Made by a program: the position numbers and the translations under genes. A model generated the notes under the pieces. That model ran no database searches. It was given only the letters and a program-made list of their open reading frames with translations, and was not told the origin of the DNA. From contig JALLLT010000019.1 of the NCBI GenBank assembly GCA_025266875.1, positions 682,001-746,000 of the forward strand: 64,000 nt of DNA. Direction: 5' to 3'. Of the stretch, positions 11,522 through 23,543 are shown piece by piece. This DNA is from Fennellomyces sp. T-0311. Taxonomy: Eukaryota > Mucoromycota > Mucoromycetes > Mucorales > Lichtheimiaceae. How positions within the stretch are numbered: the stretch's first letter is position 1; each line of letters starts with the position of its first letter.

Positions 11522-12150
11522 ATATCATTCGAAACTGTCGCTGGCAATTTTTCTGTCGGGATGATGGTGAGATGCACCCAGTTGCCTCTGAATCCAAGTA
11601 GTTGTCCTCAGCAGACCGGAAGAATCCCGCTCAGGAACGAGAGTTGCTCTCCGTATCTGGCGCTGCTTTATCGATGGCCGGTCATATGTCGTTCGCACGG
11701 AGCACCATCCATTGCTATACTTCCGCAACAAAAGCAGACCGCATCCACCACGCCTCGTCGGCTAGATAGCCGAAATGGAACTATATGATCCTGAGATTCA
11801 TTACAAGAATTGAAAGGAGAGTTATGTTCCTGGCCTGCTGTCTCGCAGGGATGGGCCAGACTGTGTGGCAGAGAGAAAATCAATGGAAGCAGAGTATCTC
11901 TATGCTATGAAGACCGTCGAAGATTCCGACTGGCCAAAGTACCATACGGTCCCTGGGGATAAATGGCCCAAGATGCACAAGGACCGTCTGATAAAACAAT
12001 GCGACACGTTTGTTGTCCAGAATGACGATATTTTTCGCAAGGCGAAGACTGGACCTGAGGAGCAAAACACCCGTTTTGAGTTTGCACTCCGCGCCGATCT
12101 TGGATGTTCACGACTGGAACCCCAGCTGCCCGCAACGCCAGCTTGGTGAT
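11522..12150 (+). pseudogene. Ty3-type RNase H/linker, right inverted arm
   Basis: Inverted counterpart of 10166-10770. It encodes HPVASESK, SADRKNPAQERELLSV, AAEYLYAMKTVED-like and KQCDTFVVQNDDIFRKAKTGPEE segments. Relative to the left arm it has lost about 22 bp near the RNase H start (the GAALLQERD stretch) and carries a stop after SESK. Beyond about 12105 the two arms diverge. Confidence 0.8.
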
Positions 12151-12212
12151 ATGTAATGTGGACCGCGACACCCACCATGCACCGATGAAGCCCGCTGGAC
12201 GTCCCTGCCGCT

Positions 12213-12530
12213 ATTTCACTATGGCACTTGGATTTCATCGGCGAATTACCACCGGGTATCCGTGGTAACCGATGGGCCCTCGTCGCAGTTGATTACTTGA
12301 CCAACTGGACAATCGCTGGGGTAGTACCTGATGCAATGGGTCAAGCTATTGCTAACTTCATGTTTGATGCGCTTTTCTTGCCCAGCGGAGATATTGACGG
12401 ACCGAGGTGCCAACTTCATGTCCAAGGAGTTAAACTTGTATTTGAAACGCGTGAAGATCCATTACAACCTGACGTCAGCCTTCCATCGGTGCACACATAG
12501 TAATCCGAACTTACGAACGACATATTGAAG
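12213..12530 (+). pseudogene. Ty3-type integrase core fragment
   Basis: The reading MDFIGELPPGIRGNRWALVAVDYLTNW is the start of the rve catalytic core; its first two Asp lie in MDFIG and VAVDY. After a -1/+1 shift at about 12390 the frame continues with PAEILTDRGANFMSKELN. The DRG Asp is therefore preserved but out of frame with the first part. The downstream fold is lost by 12530. It is a plain relic. Confidence 0.85.
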
Positions 12531-12849
12531 CAAATGCAGCGCTAATATGTCAACGGTGCTGTCCATCGATGAGATGACTTCCTGATGTCCACAGTCTTTG
12601 TTTGCTAGGTCCACAAAGATCGCATCACCGGCTTAACCCCGTTCTATATATATGGTCTATGGTATCGAACCATGTTTACCAGGTGGCGATTTGCGACTCT
12701 GTACCGGATTCTGCCGTTGAAAGTCGCAAGACCTCTCTGCGGCACCTCCTAGCTGCTAGCACCCAGGTGGAACAGAGTTTATCTGTTAATACACAACGAT
12801 AAAAAGCCATTTGCATGTTGCCCCCTGACATCAAGTCTTCTCTGTAGGT

Positions 12850-13100
12850 GGGCACGTATTTATGCGGCACGAACAGAAACAGAATCTCGAATATAATGGG
12901 AAGGGCTCGTATAAGGTTCTCGATCGGAATCTTCATATGGGTATTGACGATGTACACAAACAAACCTCACAAGTCCTGGGTCGAAACGGATCATTTACGT
13001 CCTACTCATCTTCAGAACCCACCCACTGCTCCTTGGTATAGTCCTGCAGCAGCTCTCAATACTAGCCGCATACAAATTCGAGACCATGCACCTTTGTAGG
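12850..13100 (+). pseudogene. Ty3-type integrase C-terminal fragment
   Basis: A short reading ending HKSWVETDHLRPTH resembles the C-terminal small-barrel end of Ty3-type integrases, where a conserved H-x-x-R-(L/P)-x-P motif closes the protein. Separated from the core by about 320 bp of decayed sequence. It supports the polarity of the plus-strand pol copy. Confidence 0.5.
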
Positions 13101-13261
13101 TCGAGGACAGTCTGGGAGGGGGATCATGTCGTAGTACATTATTCGGTGAATTGTATTAGCGACAATACATCTTCTACTATGGCGCGCAGCAACACGCGTT
13201 GACGGAATTCGCCGCTGTATACCCTTCTTGTTTCCAAGCTGACCATCACGGCTATGCACCA

Positions 13262-13740
13262 TAGCATTCTTGCATATATTTTAAGTGTTAGATATTAGTA
13301 TAAATATGAAGGCAGTTTATTAAATAAAAATCATCTATCTGCTTATAATTTCGTTGCTATATATCTCCTTGATTATTTACCTTTGTAGTCTTATTTTTCG
13401 CGGGTACTACTTCTTGTGGTTTAATCAATTATAAAGACCACACGTACCAATGGAAACTGGTGGTGTCACGGTATCAGCGGCCACCGTTGGTATTGCTAGT
13501 CTGGTATCATACGCTGTTCCAAGCGGAAAGATATTAGCAAGTATCACCATGCATTACGATAGAGGCAATTTACATAATCATTTAGGTACTTGGCCATGCT
13601 TTGCATGAACAAGTTCTACACGACTCGCAATACTTTCCTTTTGCACTTGTTCTATGCGCAGGTCTCAACAGTACTCCTCATACCAGGTTGTGTTCAGAAT
13701 ATAGCCATGGCTGACTAGCAAGTACTTTGATACCTCATAC
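13262..13740. other. no gene seen
   Basis: AT-rich and without open readings of note. It lies between the pol relic and the right outer repeat arm. Confidence 0.5.
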
Positions 13741-14034
13741 TCTATGTTTTTGGTAAGGAGAAGAATGATTCTAAAACTGGCCTATGAATGCAATGGCACG
13801 TTATTCCAGCTAGTGATTTCTGGCAATGTAATCTTGAATTCCCCTTTTTTGCATTCTTCTTATTGGTGAAGCCCGTGGCCCTGAAGCGTTCAATGACTGG
13901 GCCTTGCTGAAGTATCGCGTACGTTTGCAATTTCTTGAGTTCCGTGAGAAATTCGTCCGCTATGTGTAATGAAAAGAAGCAGAGAGGTTTATCACCGTGG
14001 ACATAAGCGAACGAAAATGCACACAGACTCAAAA

Positions 14035-14180
14035 GAAAATCTGTCGCTCCGTCTTGGGCTGCATTGTCTGAGAGATTTGGAAGCAAGAAATACCTTGGTC
14101 CAGAGCTACACACAACCATTTCTCATACCTAGGACTCAATACCTCGCACCCAACTAGCCAAACTGGAAACAGGCGCTGCA
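14035..14180 (-). repeat. outer inverted repeat, right arm
   Basis: Reverse-complement partner of 7363-7505. Together the arms are about 6.6 kb apart and enclose the Ty3-type relic, which contains its own inverted duplication. The minus strand stays open for 125 codons (14119-13742) and includes a reading equivalent to that of the left arm. The coding identity is unknown. Confidence 0.7.
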
Positions 14181-14365
14181 GTATACTTTCGTGCCTAAAA
14201 CTTGAATCTAGCGATTGTTGTAGAGAAAAAAAAAGCGACTCTTGTTAATGAACTCCCCTAATATACGACGCGTTGACTTGTTCGTCCATAAGAGCCTCTT
14301 TACTTATTGGCACGCAATCGAATAGGCGATACTGGCTTTCAAAATAACAGTACTTTATTATTCTT

Positions 14366-17300
14366 TTAAATGCTATTACGGCGTCCTCGCGAGCCTTTCA
14401 CCTCTTTACCACGGGGAACACCTTCATCCTCATCCTGCAACAGCCTGCCAGACGCATACCCTTCCTTTCTCCAACCATCAATGATCTGTCTTCCGGCATC
14501 GTAGCCAAGTTGCATGATATCCAAGAACTTGTTGAATTCCAGGGTGCCCCAGTTCTGCACCGGCAGCTTGACGTACAGCGTACCGTCGGTCACCTTGGCT
14601 TCTTCCAATTTGGAGACGCTGCTGACGTATGCCAAACGACTCTGGATTTCGGCGATACTGGGCACGGTATACGACCGGAACGGATTGAAATTGTAAAGCA
14701 ACGCCCACCAACCGCTGACTGAATCACCGTAACATACAGGGCTGGTATCGTCTTCGGAGGCTACATCCACTGCAATAATGATATCGGCGCCCATGTTTTT
14801 GGCAACGGAAACAGGCAAGTTGTCCATATAGCCACCGTCCACGAGCATATGGCCGTTCTCGCAAATGGGCGGCATGTAGCCAGACAAAGACATGGATGCG
14901 CGAATGTACCTCCAAGCATATCCCGTCGTATGGACCTCCATTCTGGACCAAGTAATGTTGGTAGTGACGGCGAAATACGGTAACCAAAAGTCTTCGATTT
15001 GACTGTCGCCAAGACATTTATAGATGTTTCGGTTGAATGCGTGGCCAGTGAACCATGCCGTGACGGGATAGGTCAGATCGAGCAGGTTGCGCCACAAACT
15101 CGACATTCGGCTGGAAAACATTTTGCTGCGTGCTATGGTCGATACCAAATCTCGGTTCTTGGCATACAAGCCGCCCACAAAACTGCCTATACTGGTGCCA
15201 CCGATAATGTCGATTGGAATGTTGGCTTCTTCCAACGCTTGGATCACGCCAATGTGACTGATGCCACGTGCTCCGCCGCCACCAAGGACGAGTGCAACTG
15301 ATTTGCCACATAGTCGACGTGCCAGTCTATTGGAAAAGTAAGTTTTGTATATACGGCAATGGTATGTGGTTATTTACCGAGCAAAATCATCTCGCGCGGC
15401 ATTGCTGGCGCTACCGAATTGATTGGCAGTGTTCTTTTTGACCACTAACAGTCGACCGAACGTTGGCACCGCAGAATAGTATTTCTCCAGCTGTCCTTTC
15501 ACGTTGGCAATCATATTGATGGAGTTTTCCGTCATTTTGCGCCCGGTCTGTGCAAGCCATGGTGGACGGGTCAATCGATCATTGGTGAGCGTGGCATGTT
15601 TTCGCATAGGCATAAACATATGATGATGTGCTTGGATCCATAATCGATTCTGTTGTCATGTTAGCAAACACGGAGATTGCCATGGTAAACTTTACTGTTA
15701 CCTTGAGCCAATTCTGAGTTGTGCCGGTTGCGCAGAAACGTTCACCATGCAACAACACCAACTCCTTGCGAGCGGTTGTCTTCATATTGATCAGGTGGCG
15801 TTCATACTCACCCACTGCGGGATCACCATCACCCAATCCAACCAACAGAATCGAATCTGCTTGACGAATACAAGTTCTTGTCCATTGAGACTTGACACCA
15901 CTATCCGCCAAATACAAAACAATCCTAAACTTTTCCTCCTGTTCGGCCAGCCAAGACGCCAATTTCAGCTTGCCCAGTTGAGAAAATGCATGTTTGCCCA
16001 TGACGGAGGTGATGGTTGCACTATTGAGCAGAGCACAGGTGGCACCCACCGATTGAGTCAGGGCAATCTTTAGATTCTCGGCGAATTCGGTGACAGGCAC
16101 GGATGCGTTCACGGGGATAATCCCGACGGTCTTCAAATTGGCATTGTTCCTGCCGTACAGCTCGGGAGCAGCGTCACCGATGCTCAGGAACGGTTTTTGT
16201 TTGGAATGTCCGTCTTTGGCCATTTGCAGCGACCGAAAGGCGATCATGCGTGATATCTGTAAGGTGATTTCGGGATGGCGACGTGCGAGCGCGTTGAACA
16301 AGGTTTTTGGCATACGGGCCAATTCACTGTCTCGAATGGAGTGGAGCGTGGCGGGTGCAGGAATACCGGCAAGTGCTTCCAATTCACACACACTGTCGCC
16401 ACGTCCGAATTCTCCAAGGATTTCCAGCCCGCCTAGCTTTTTACCGCGAATGGTACGCAGACGGCCGTGAAGCACCATGTAGATTGAATCACTCGGTTGG
16501 CCTTCGTGACAGATGACTTGGCCCGAAGTGACTTGCATCCATTCCAATGCCAGATCGATATGCAATACTAAAGCAAAGCAAACAAACATTAGTTAAAGCA
16601 AACGACTCTTTTTTCTGGTGAAAGAGGCTTACCTAATGGACTCAACAGCGTGACCAAACGTTGGGCCAACTTGAGCATGACCGTAGGATGTCGATCAATG
16701 ATCCGATCGAGGCTTTTGCGCGACAAGTATCCGACATAGGTATCGGTTTTAGCTCTGACTTCCACGAAACTGGGATGACCTGTCAACGCTTCGAGATATC
16801 CAGCAATACCACCCGGCTTGATAGTGAACATGGGCCGCTTGGCCTTTCGTTCCTTGTAGGCATTGCCATCGCTATTAGGAGTACGATTGGCGGGTGCGCG
16901 AGACGCCATGACCGGACCATGTTTTTCAACCAAGGGCGTATGTTCCAATGCTGGAGCCACATTTGCCTCTTCCTCTTCTTGTTCCTCTCTCACAAACTCG
17001 TGTGAAGAAGGTGAAAACGTCGGTGATGGAATGGGGGACAGACTGAACCGCTTGCGTTTCTCTGGCTTTTTGGGGGGCTGAGTGGATCGTTCCAGCGATA
17101 AATCTTCGGTCTCGGCGGGTGTCATGGAAACCTCCAACAATCCATCAATCACGAAAAACAATCCATTGTTGTGTTCTTCTTCCTTGAGCAAGACATGGTC
17201 TTTGGCGAAAAAGAGGATTTGCACATCGTTGGCGGACAATGCTTGATCATCGGTAGCTGATACGGCGGAAGATACCGTGGATTCAATGTCGTCGTCGTAC

Positions 17301-19103
17301 GGCACACTCAACGCACCCAACGATGGTGATGCGCTGGTATCGGCTGTTCCTGCCGGCGAAAACAGATCCATGGGATAATAGTACCGCGACGACGACTTGA
17401 TGGGGTCGGGCGATATCGATGAATGGAATTTACCCAAAGTCGAAGAAGTGGATGCTCTCGGCGACGGTAATTCGGCCTGTGTGGGTTGAACACCCAAACA
17501 CTCGGCCAGACATCGACGCACGGACGCGCGCAAATGCTCATCGTCCTTGATGCTGTACTCGTGTTCGCGGTGTTTGGGTGGGGAAGAGGATAGCATCTGT
17601 TGCGGCGACCCGCTGTTTTTGCTACTGAGCGATGGGGTGGATGGAATGTCCATGGCTTGGATAAACTCGCTGCTTTCCGGTTCGACGTGTACATGTTTGT
17701 GTTGATCATCGGTGGGTGGATTGGCTGGAGCAAATTTTCGTCGAAGCCGTTCGATCCCGCCATCCACGAACAAGTCTCTTGGCAACACGTCCATGCTGGC
17801 GCTTTCACTGGCTAATCGTTCCAGCCGCAAGAGTTCTTTGGTCAGGCCGAGGTATCGATGCCCCGTCATCAAGGTGACGCGCTGGAAACGGGTTAGGATG
17901 ACTTGGACAATGTGAGCAGCGGCCTTGGGGAATTTTTGGGTTAGTTTGTGGAATGCTTCTTCGGGAATGACTATGTGGAAACGAGTTGTATCAGTATACT
18001 TTCTTTTCTGTTTGGAAGAGATGAGGAGTATTTTTTTTATTACCAGCCAAGGTGGTGTCGACGGTGGCACGCGCAATAATGTTTGGATGGACGGAGCGAT
18101 ATCGACGGGGAACTTGATTGAATGATCGGGCAGCGATGGATGGCGAGGCAGCGAGAGAGGAAGTCTTTGGCATGACATCGGTTTCATCGTCCATATCGCT
18201 GTCGATCAAGTCTGCACTTGACCCGTGTCTAGCTCTGTTGAGGGGATGCATACTCTTTTTCATCTCCAGAGCATCGGGATGCAAGTTGGGAAACACGGTT
18301 CTCCAGCCTTCGTGTTCATCGGCCGTGGTTGTACCTGTTGACGACGATGTCTCGGGATCAATCTTCATCAGGCGTCTCTGTTGTCGATTGAGCTGCCTAT
18401 TCTCCTGCCTGGTAAGACTTTCGCGAAATACGGACAAAATGGTAAACAGGGACGACAGCGTTCCACGGGGGCCGACCTCATTGATGAGGGTATAATCCCG
18501 GAAGGTATCCTCGTTCTCATCGTCGCCGTCGTCCTGAAAAGGATCGTCATCGGGTTTGACAAACAGTTGCACGTGGCCGTGAACGACGATATAAAACGAT
18601 TTTTCTTGTTCGGGATTGCGAAACAATGTATCACCTGCCAGGAGTTTCTTGGTTTGCAAATGGCGAGCGAGCTCATGAAACACGTGTTGCTCCAAATAGC
18701 CAAAGATCTTGATGGAAGAAAGAAATGCGGAAAGAAACTCGTCTGGGTATGTTTGACTTGGTTTAAAGTTGAGATCGTCTTCAGGGACATCGTCGGGATG
18801 CAGGTCGAAAAACGACGACGTGGATTTGACGGGTTCGGCTGATTTCAGACGAGAGTATTTGTTCAAGTATCGATAGCGTACAATGAGATAGCCGCTGATA
18901 AAGATAAAGCCGATAATACACAGCAGCGACGAAAAGTTGAGGTGCAAGGTGAATGACCATGTCAAGATCCGGTAGAAGAACAATGGCACGGAAATAGTGG
19001 CAATGCCAATGACCTTGAACAGGATGCGCGGGAGGAATCCCACGATCTCCGCCACGATCGAGCGGGTGGGCTGTGTGGGGGCGTCTTCTGGTAGAGTGTC
19101 CAT
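14366..19103 (-). CDS. NTE1: Nte1, lysophospholipase (neuropathy target esterase)
   Basis: ER phosphatidylcholine/lysophosphatidylcholine hydrolase (releases glycerophosphocholine). Five exons close exactly: 19103-18044, 17970-16633, 16567-15702, 15649-15378 and 15326-14366, giving 1498 residues, close to other fungal Nte1. A hydrophobic N-terminus (ISVPLFFYRILTWSF, LLCIIGFIFISGYLIV) anchors it. Three cyclic-nucleotide-binding-like regions follow (YIVVHGHVQLF; FFVIDGLLEVS; YMVLHGRLRTI). The patatin domain has the oxyanion loop GGGGARG at about 1194-1200, the nucleophile in GTSIG (Ser about 1224) and the catalytic Asp in DGG at about 1342. The start MDTLPED is chosen because the upstream in-frame extension is low-quality. 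Introns are 51-73 nt. It is the first of four same-strand housekeeping genes. A broken 3' duplicate lies at 3.9-7.1 kb. Confidence 0.95.
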
Positions 19104-19278
19104 ATTATAGTACAGGGAGAAAGAAAGAGATGTGCATGAATGTTTTTTTTGGCAGCGCGCGAAAAAAAAAAGTACCAAATGATGAAACGTCATGGAAACT
19201 ATCGGATTGTCATACTTTTGTAATTTAAGGTTCAAGGACGACGGACGTGCTGCATATATACCTCCCGCCGTCCAATTT

Positions 19279-21837
19279 TTATTCTTCCCTGGTCAATTCC
19301 AGATGATACTCCTTCAATTGGCTGGGCGACACTTCCGACGGACTGTTGACCACCAGATCCTTTCCACCGGCTGCCTTGGGGAACGCAATGACGTCTCGAA
19401 TGGACGAAGCGTTGCATAGAATGGACATTAAGCGATCGAACCCTGAACCATGTGAAGATTAGCTTTTGATTGAAACAAAGGAGCCGCCTTTTTGTGTTAC
19501 CAAGGGCAATACCGCCGTGCGGAGGACAGCCGGAACTGAGGGCATCCACCAAATGATCGAATCGCTGGTACTCGTGTTTCTCGAGCTGGTGCATAAACCG
19601 CGTTTTAGTTTGGATTCATGGCTTTTTGAACGAGAGAGTCACTTGCCTGGAGAACATTGTCAAAGATGACCTTTTGCATGACGGGCGAGTGGATACGAAT
19701 GGAGCCTCCGCCGATCTCCATACCGTTCAACACAAGATCGTAGTGCTGACCGCGCACCTTGGCGGGATCGGTGGTAAGGAGTGGGATGTCTTGGTCGAAC
19801 GGAGCAGTGAATGGATGGTGTGTTGCCTGCCACGTGCGAACATTTTGTTCGTCGGGTGAAAATAGCGGGAACGACTCGATCCACAGGAATTTGTACATGG
19901 TGGGGTCAAGCTTCAGCAGACCTATTGAGAATCTCTCTTTAGCCCACATCATCGTTTGAATGGGTGCTTACCTTTCTCTTGAAGAACATTGGACAAGTAG
20001 AGACGCACGCGACCCATCAACGTGTTTCCTCCCTATTTGTTAAACGTTAGGTTGAGTAATCCACAGAAAGAAAAAGGAGGAGTATAAAAAGCCCACATAC
20101 GTAGAGATAGCGTTCACGCTTGTGGACAAGAACTAAATCTCCAACTTGAATATCCAGCTGCTTGTTCATGTCGGCTTCTATTTGACCCAGGCTCTTGGAG
20201 TGCTTTAATTGCCCGCATTTGGATGGCCACGCGTGGATGTTGTTTTCGTTGATTTTGACAAATGCAAAGTCCTTTTGCACTGGTGAGCTTTGGGATACTG
20301 TGGCCAGTGTTGGGTTGGGTTACCTTTTCATCGGCAAGTTCCAGTGCCTTTTGCATGCTCTTCAAGTCGCCGCCGGTCAATGCGGAGCCCTTTTTGACCA
20401 CCAGACAATCCAGCGCTCTGTCCTCCTCAATGATATCCGGTACGTATTGGCTGATTTCCTTGATCTAAACGATGGCAGGGTTTAGAATCAAACAGGCTGG
20501 ACAGTTTGAAGGAAAACTTGCCTTCATATCGAATCGAACATCGGGTTTATCGGAACCATAGTGGGTCATTGCCTCGAGGTACGTCATGTGTGGGAACGAG
20601 GATTTGTCTAGCTGCACGCCCAAGGCCTTGTTCCAGATAGATGTAACGAAACCCTCCACCACCTCCTGTAGCTCCTGTGCCGTGATAAATGACATTTCCA
20701 TATCAATCTGCAACAAACCTTGGGTGAGTCCTGCGCCACGATTGGACCCTTGGGACTTACCTGAGTGAATTCAGGCTGACGATCAGCGCGCAAGTCTTCG
20801 TCACGGAAACAGCGCGCAATTTGGAAGTATCGGTCGAATCCGGCTGCCATCAACATTTGCTTGTGCTGTCTTTTCATGTCAATCCAGGGTTTTCGTGGTA
20901 AAAGAGAAAGAGAAGGTCTACCTGCTGAGGACTTTGGGGCAGGGCATAAAATGCACCTGGCTTGCGCGTGGGCACGATGAACTCGCGAGCACCTTCGGGC
21001 GTTGACTTGAACAAGGTGGGGGTCTCGATTTCAGTGAAGCCATGCTCGATAAGATACTGCCTGACGGTATTCACAACGAGGGACCGAAGTCGGATATTCT
21101 TTTGGAGTTCTTGTCGTCGAAGGTCTAAATATCTATATCGCAAGCGAACTTCTTCATTGGGCTAACGCACAGGAGAACAGTCAGCACAGAATAAGCACAC
21201 AAGGCATGTGCCAATCGCACTTTACCAGAGTAGCAGCGGGTTGGGAAGGCCAGAACGGTAAAGAGGGAGACGCTGGATTGAGGCAATAAATGCGTTGCAG
21301 CTCCACTTCAATTTCGCCGGTGGTTTGCTTTGAATTGACCATGCCATCAGGTCGCCTGCGCACAATACCCTCTGCACAAATCACGCTTTCCGGCGTCAAA
21401 CGTTGGATATCGGCCTTGATGCTTTCTGGACCGGATCGATAAACGAGTTGGGTTGTGCCCGATGCGTCGCGCAAAGGAAGAAAAATAAGATCTTGCGACA
21501 TGGCTCTGACAACCTTCTTTTTTAAAAAAACAAAAGAAAAACCAAGACAAGAATAGGAACACGTTGTATAGAGCTTCTACCTTGGTGACTGAACCCAGCC
21601 GTTCAATACGACTTGCTGTCCATCGTGCTTTGCTCGAAGATCGCCGCAAAAGTGCGTGCGTCTCGGGTAGTGTCCATGGTAACGATCGCTGTCATTGTAG
21701 CCGGCGAGTTCCTGCTTGCGATGCGCTGGCGTGGTACGGAATGCTCGCGTGGGTGTGGGTCGAGTAGGTACGGGTCTCGTGTGTTTTAGCAATGCCAGAC
21801 ATGCTGAGCGTGCAAGGGGTCGCACGCGGGTAGCCAT
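19279..21837 (-). CDS. MSD1: aspartyl-tRNA synthetase, mitochondrial
   Basis: Charges mitochondrial tRNA-Asp. The N-terminus is Arg-rich and lacks acidic residues at first ([19 protein letters not shown]), as expected of a mitochondrial presequence. An OB-fold anticodon-binding region follows ([19 protein letters not shown]). Class II motifs are seen in order: [20 protein letters not shown] (motif 1 side), [17 protein letters not shown] (motif 2), the bacterial-type GAD insertion ([11 protein letters not shown] ... KALELAD), then [13 protein letters not shown] and GGIALGFDRL (motif 3). The domain plan is bacterial-type, not cytosolic. The coding region is split into about ten exons by short introns. 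The TAA is at 19279-19281. The start lies about 140 bp from the neighbouring J-protein stop. Confidence 0.93.
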
Positions 21838-21973
21838 CGTTATTTTTATAGACAACAATTAAAACCCTGCACATTTTGACGGGCGGAATGCGATTTTTTT
21901 TATCAAGCGTTTGCAAAAAGTGGGGGTTTTCTAAAGTGTAAAGAGAAACGGATATTCTGATACAGATGGGTGT

Positions 21974-23493
21974 CTATTGCTGTGCACAGTTGATGCCACC
22001 GCCACCGCCTTGTTCATCCTCGCTATCATCCTCGTCATAGGCATTTCGCGATTGACCCGCAGCACCGAATGACGACAGATCACCCGAAATCATGGCACAC
22101 TCATCCACAATTTCGTATTTTGCCGAGGATACGGCTGTTGGTTTGGCTTTGGGCAGGATGCTGGCCAGCACAGCAATGTTGTCGGGCGTGGCAAAGTAAT
22201 CCTCGGGAAATTCAACGTCGAATTGGATATACAGATCGCCGTGGTTGTCGGTTCGTCGATAATGCGGCATGCCTTCGTTGGGTACCCGTTTGACGGTGCC
22301 TGGCTTGATGACCTGTCCGGCAGGATGTGTGACATGTACACCCCGGCCGTCCAGATGTTTCACCACCACCTTGTTGAAGCCGCAGAGGGCTTCGGCCAGC
22401 GTGATTTTGACGTGGCATAGCAGATCCGATCCTTTTCGTTCGAACACCGGATGTTCCTTTTGCTGCAGTACGAGGTTGACATCGCCTGGTTCGATTCCCG
22501 GCTAACAACAAGATATCACAATGGTGAGCTTGGGGATCACCCGCATAACACCGGCTAAATGCTTACCTCTTGGTCGCCTTCGCCCTTCATGCAGATCTTT
22601 TGACCGTCCATCATGCCCTTTTCGATATAGATATCCAAGTACTTCTTCTCCACCGTGACCTTCTTTCCCCTGCACTTTTTGCACTTGTCCTTGACGACCT
22701 TGCCGGAAGAGTTGCAGTCCTCGCACGGCACCTGCATCTGCTGCACCATGCCCATACCCAATTGACGCATCGCCACCTGGAAACCGCGACCGTTGCAGGC
22801 TGCGCACTTTTTGACAGCACCCGTCTTGCCACCACGACCACTGCAGGTGGTACAAATCACATTCTTCTCCAAAGCCATCTTGGTTCGTTTGCCATTGTAA
22901 AGGTCTTCGAGCGATACTTGGAGCGGGTACTTCATGTTTTCTCCTTTGCGAGGACGTGGTGGCCCACCGAAACTGGCCCCACCGAATCCACCACCGAAAC
23001 TGGCCCCGCCGCCGCCACCAAAGAGGTTGGCGAACAAGTCGTCTGCTGACATGCCACCACCGAATCCGCCTCCGAATCCACCATCGTTGCCTTCGCCGAA
23101 TTGATCATAGTGTGCTCGTCGTTCCGGATCCGATAATATTTCGTACGCATGCGAGATTTCCTTGAACTACTCTGGCTTTTAGCATAAAATTGCGGCTTTG
23201 TCAGCCTGTATTCGCCCCTACCCGCTCGCCTTCGTCAGGATTCTTATCTGGATGGTATTTCATGGCCTACGCTCGTGTTGGTATTGGAACATGCTCTTTG
23301 TTTTTTATTTATCTGTTACATATGCACACATACCAGCTTTTTGTATGCCTGCAAACCACCGAATCATAAAAAATAAATCGTAAACTTTTGGGGAATGTGA
23401 CAATGGCAACAACAATTATACCCTTCTGATCTCATGATCGGAGGCAGTGGTCTCAACATTGAGAATCTCATAGTAAGTTGCTTCCACAGCCAT
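21974..23493 (-). CDS. YDJ1: type A J-protein (Ydj1/DnaJA-like), CAQQ end
   Basis: Hsp70 co-chaperone stimulating ATPase activity and client transfer. The J domain is spread over four exons: MAVEATYYEILNVETTASDH..., a 15-nt microexon (AYKKL, 23334-23348), AMKYHPDKNP with the HPD triad, then FKEISHAYEILSDPERR. A Gly/Phe-rich segment follows. The zinc-binding region has CTTCSGRGG, CAACNGRG, CEDCNSSG and CKKCRGKK, so the last two CxxCxGxG repeats are slightly eroded. The two C-terminal client-binding domains follow. The protein ends in INCAQQ, a CaaX box predicted to be farnesylated as in yeast Ydj1 (CASQ), implying ER/membrane association. An acidic DEDDSEDEQ tract precedes it. The paralogues Xdj1/Apj1 are less likely given the CaaX end. 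Confidence 0.93.
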
Positions 23494-23543
23494 GGCGCTA
23501 ACGAAGGAAAAAGAGAAAGGAACGCAATGGTTCTATGTGACGT

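Larger units (their letters stand above)
9745..13260. mobile_element. scrambled Ty3/gypsy-type pol relic
   Basis: Remains of at least two pol copies in opposite orientation. On the minus strand, 10871-10166 carries an RT N-terminal segment fused to an RNase H segment and the integrase-proximal linker. On the plus strand, 10906-11500 carries RT, 11522-12150 a second copy of RNase H/linker, 12213-12530 the integrase core and 12850-13100 the integrase C-terminal part. Order and orientation do not match any functional element. Stops and frameshifts are frequent, and no LTR pair is evident. Short direct repeats (TACATTATTCGGTRAA) at about 10119 and 13132 mark the 3' end of each pol copy. Confidence 0.8.

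Noticed and set aside
16589..19235. Two or three separate genes in the NTE1 5' half
   Set aside because: The pieces join with GT-AG introns of 66-73 nt in exact phase into one 1498-residue Nte1.
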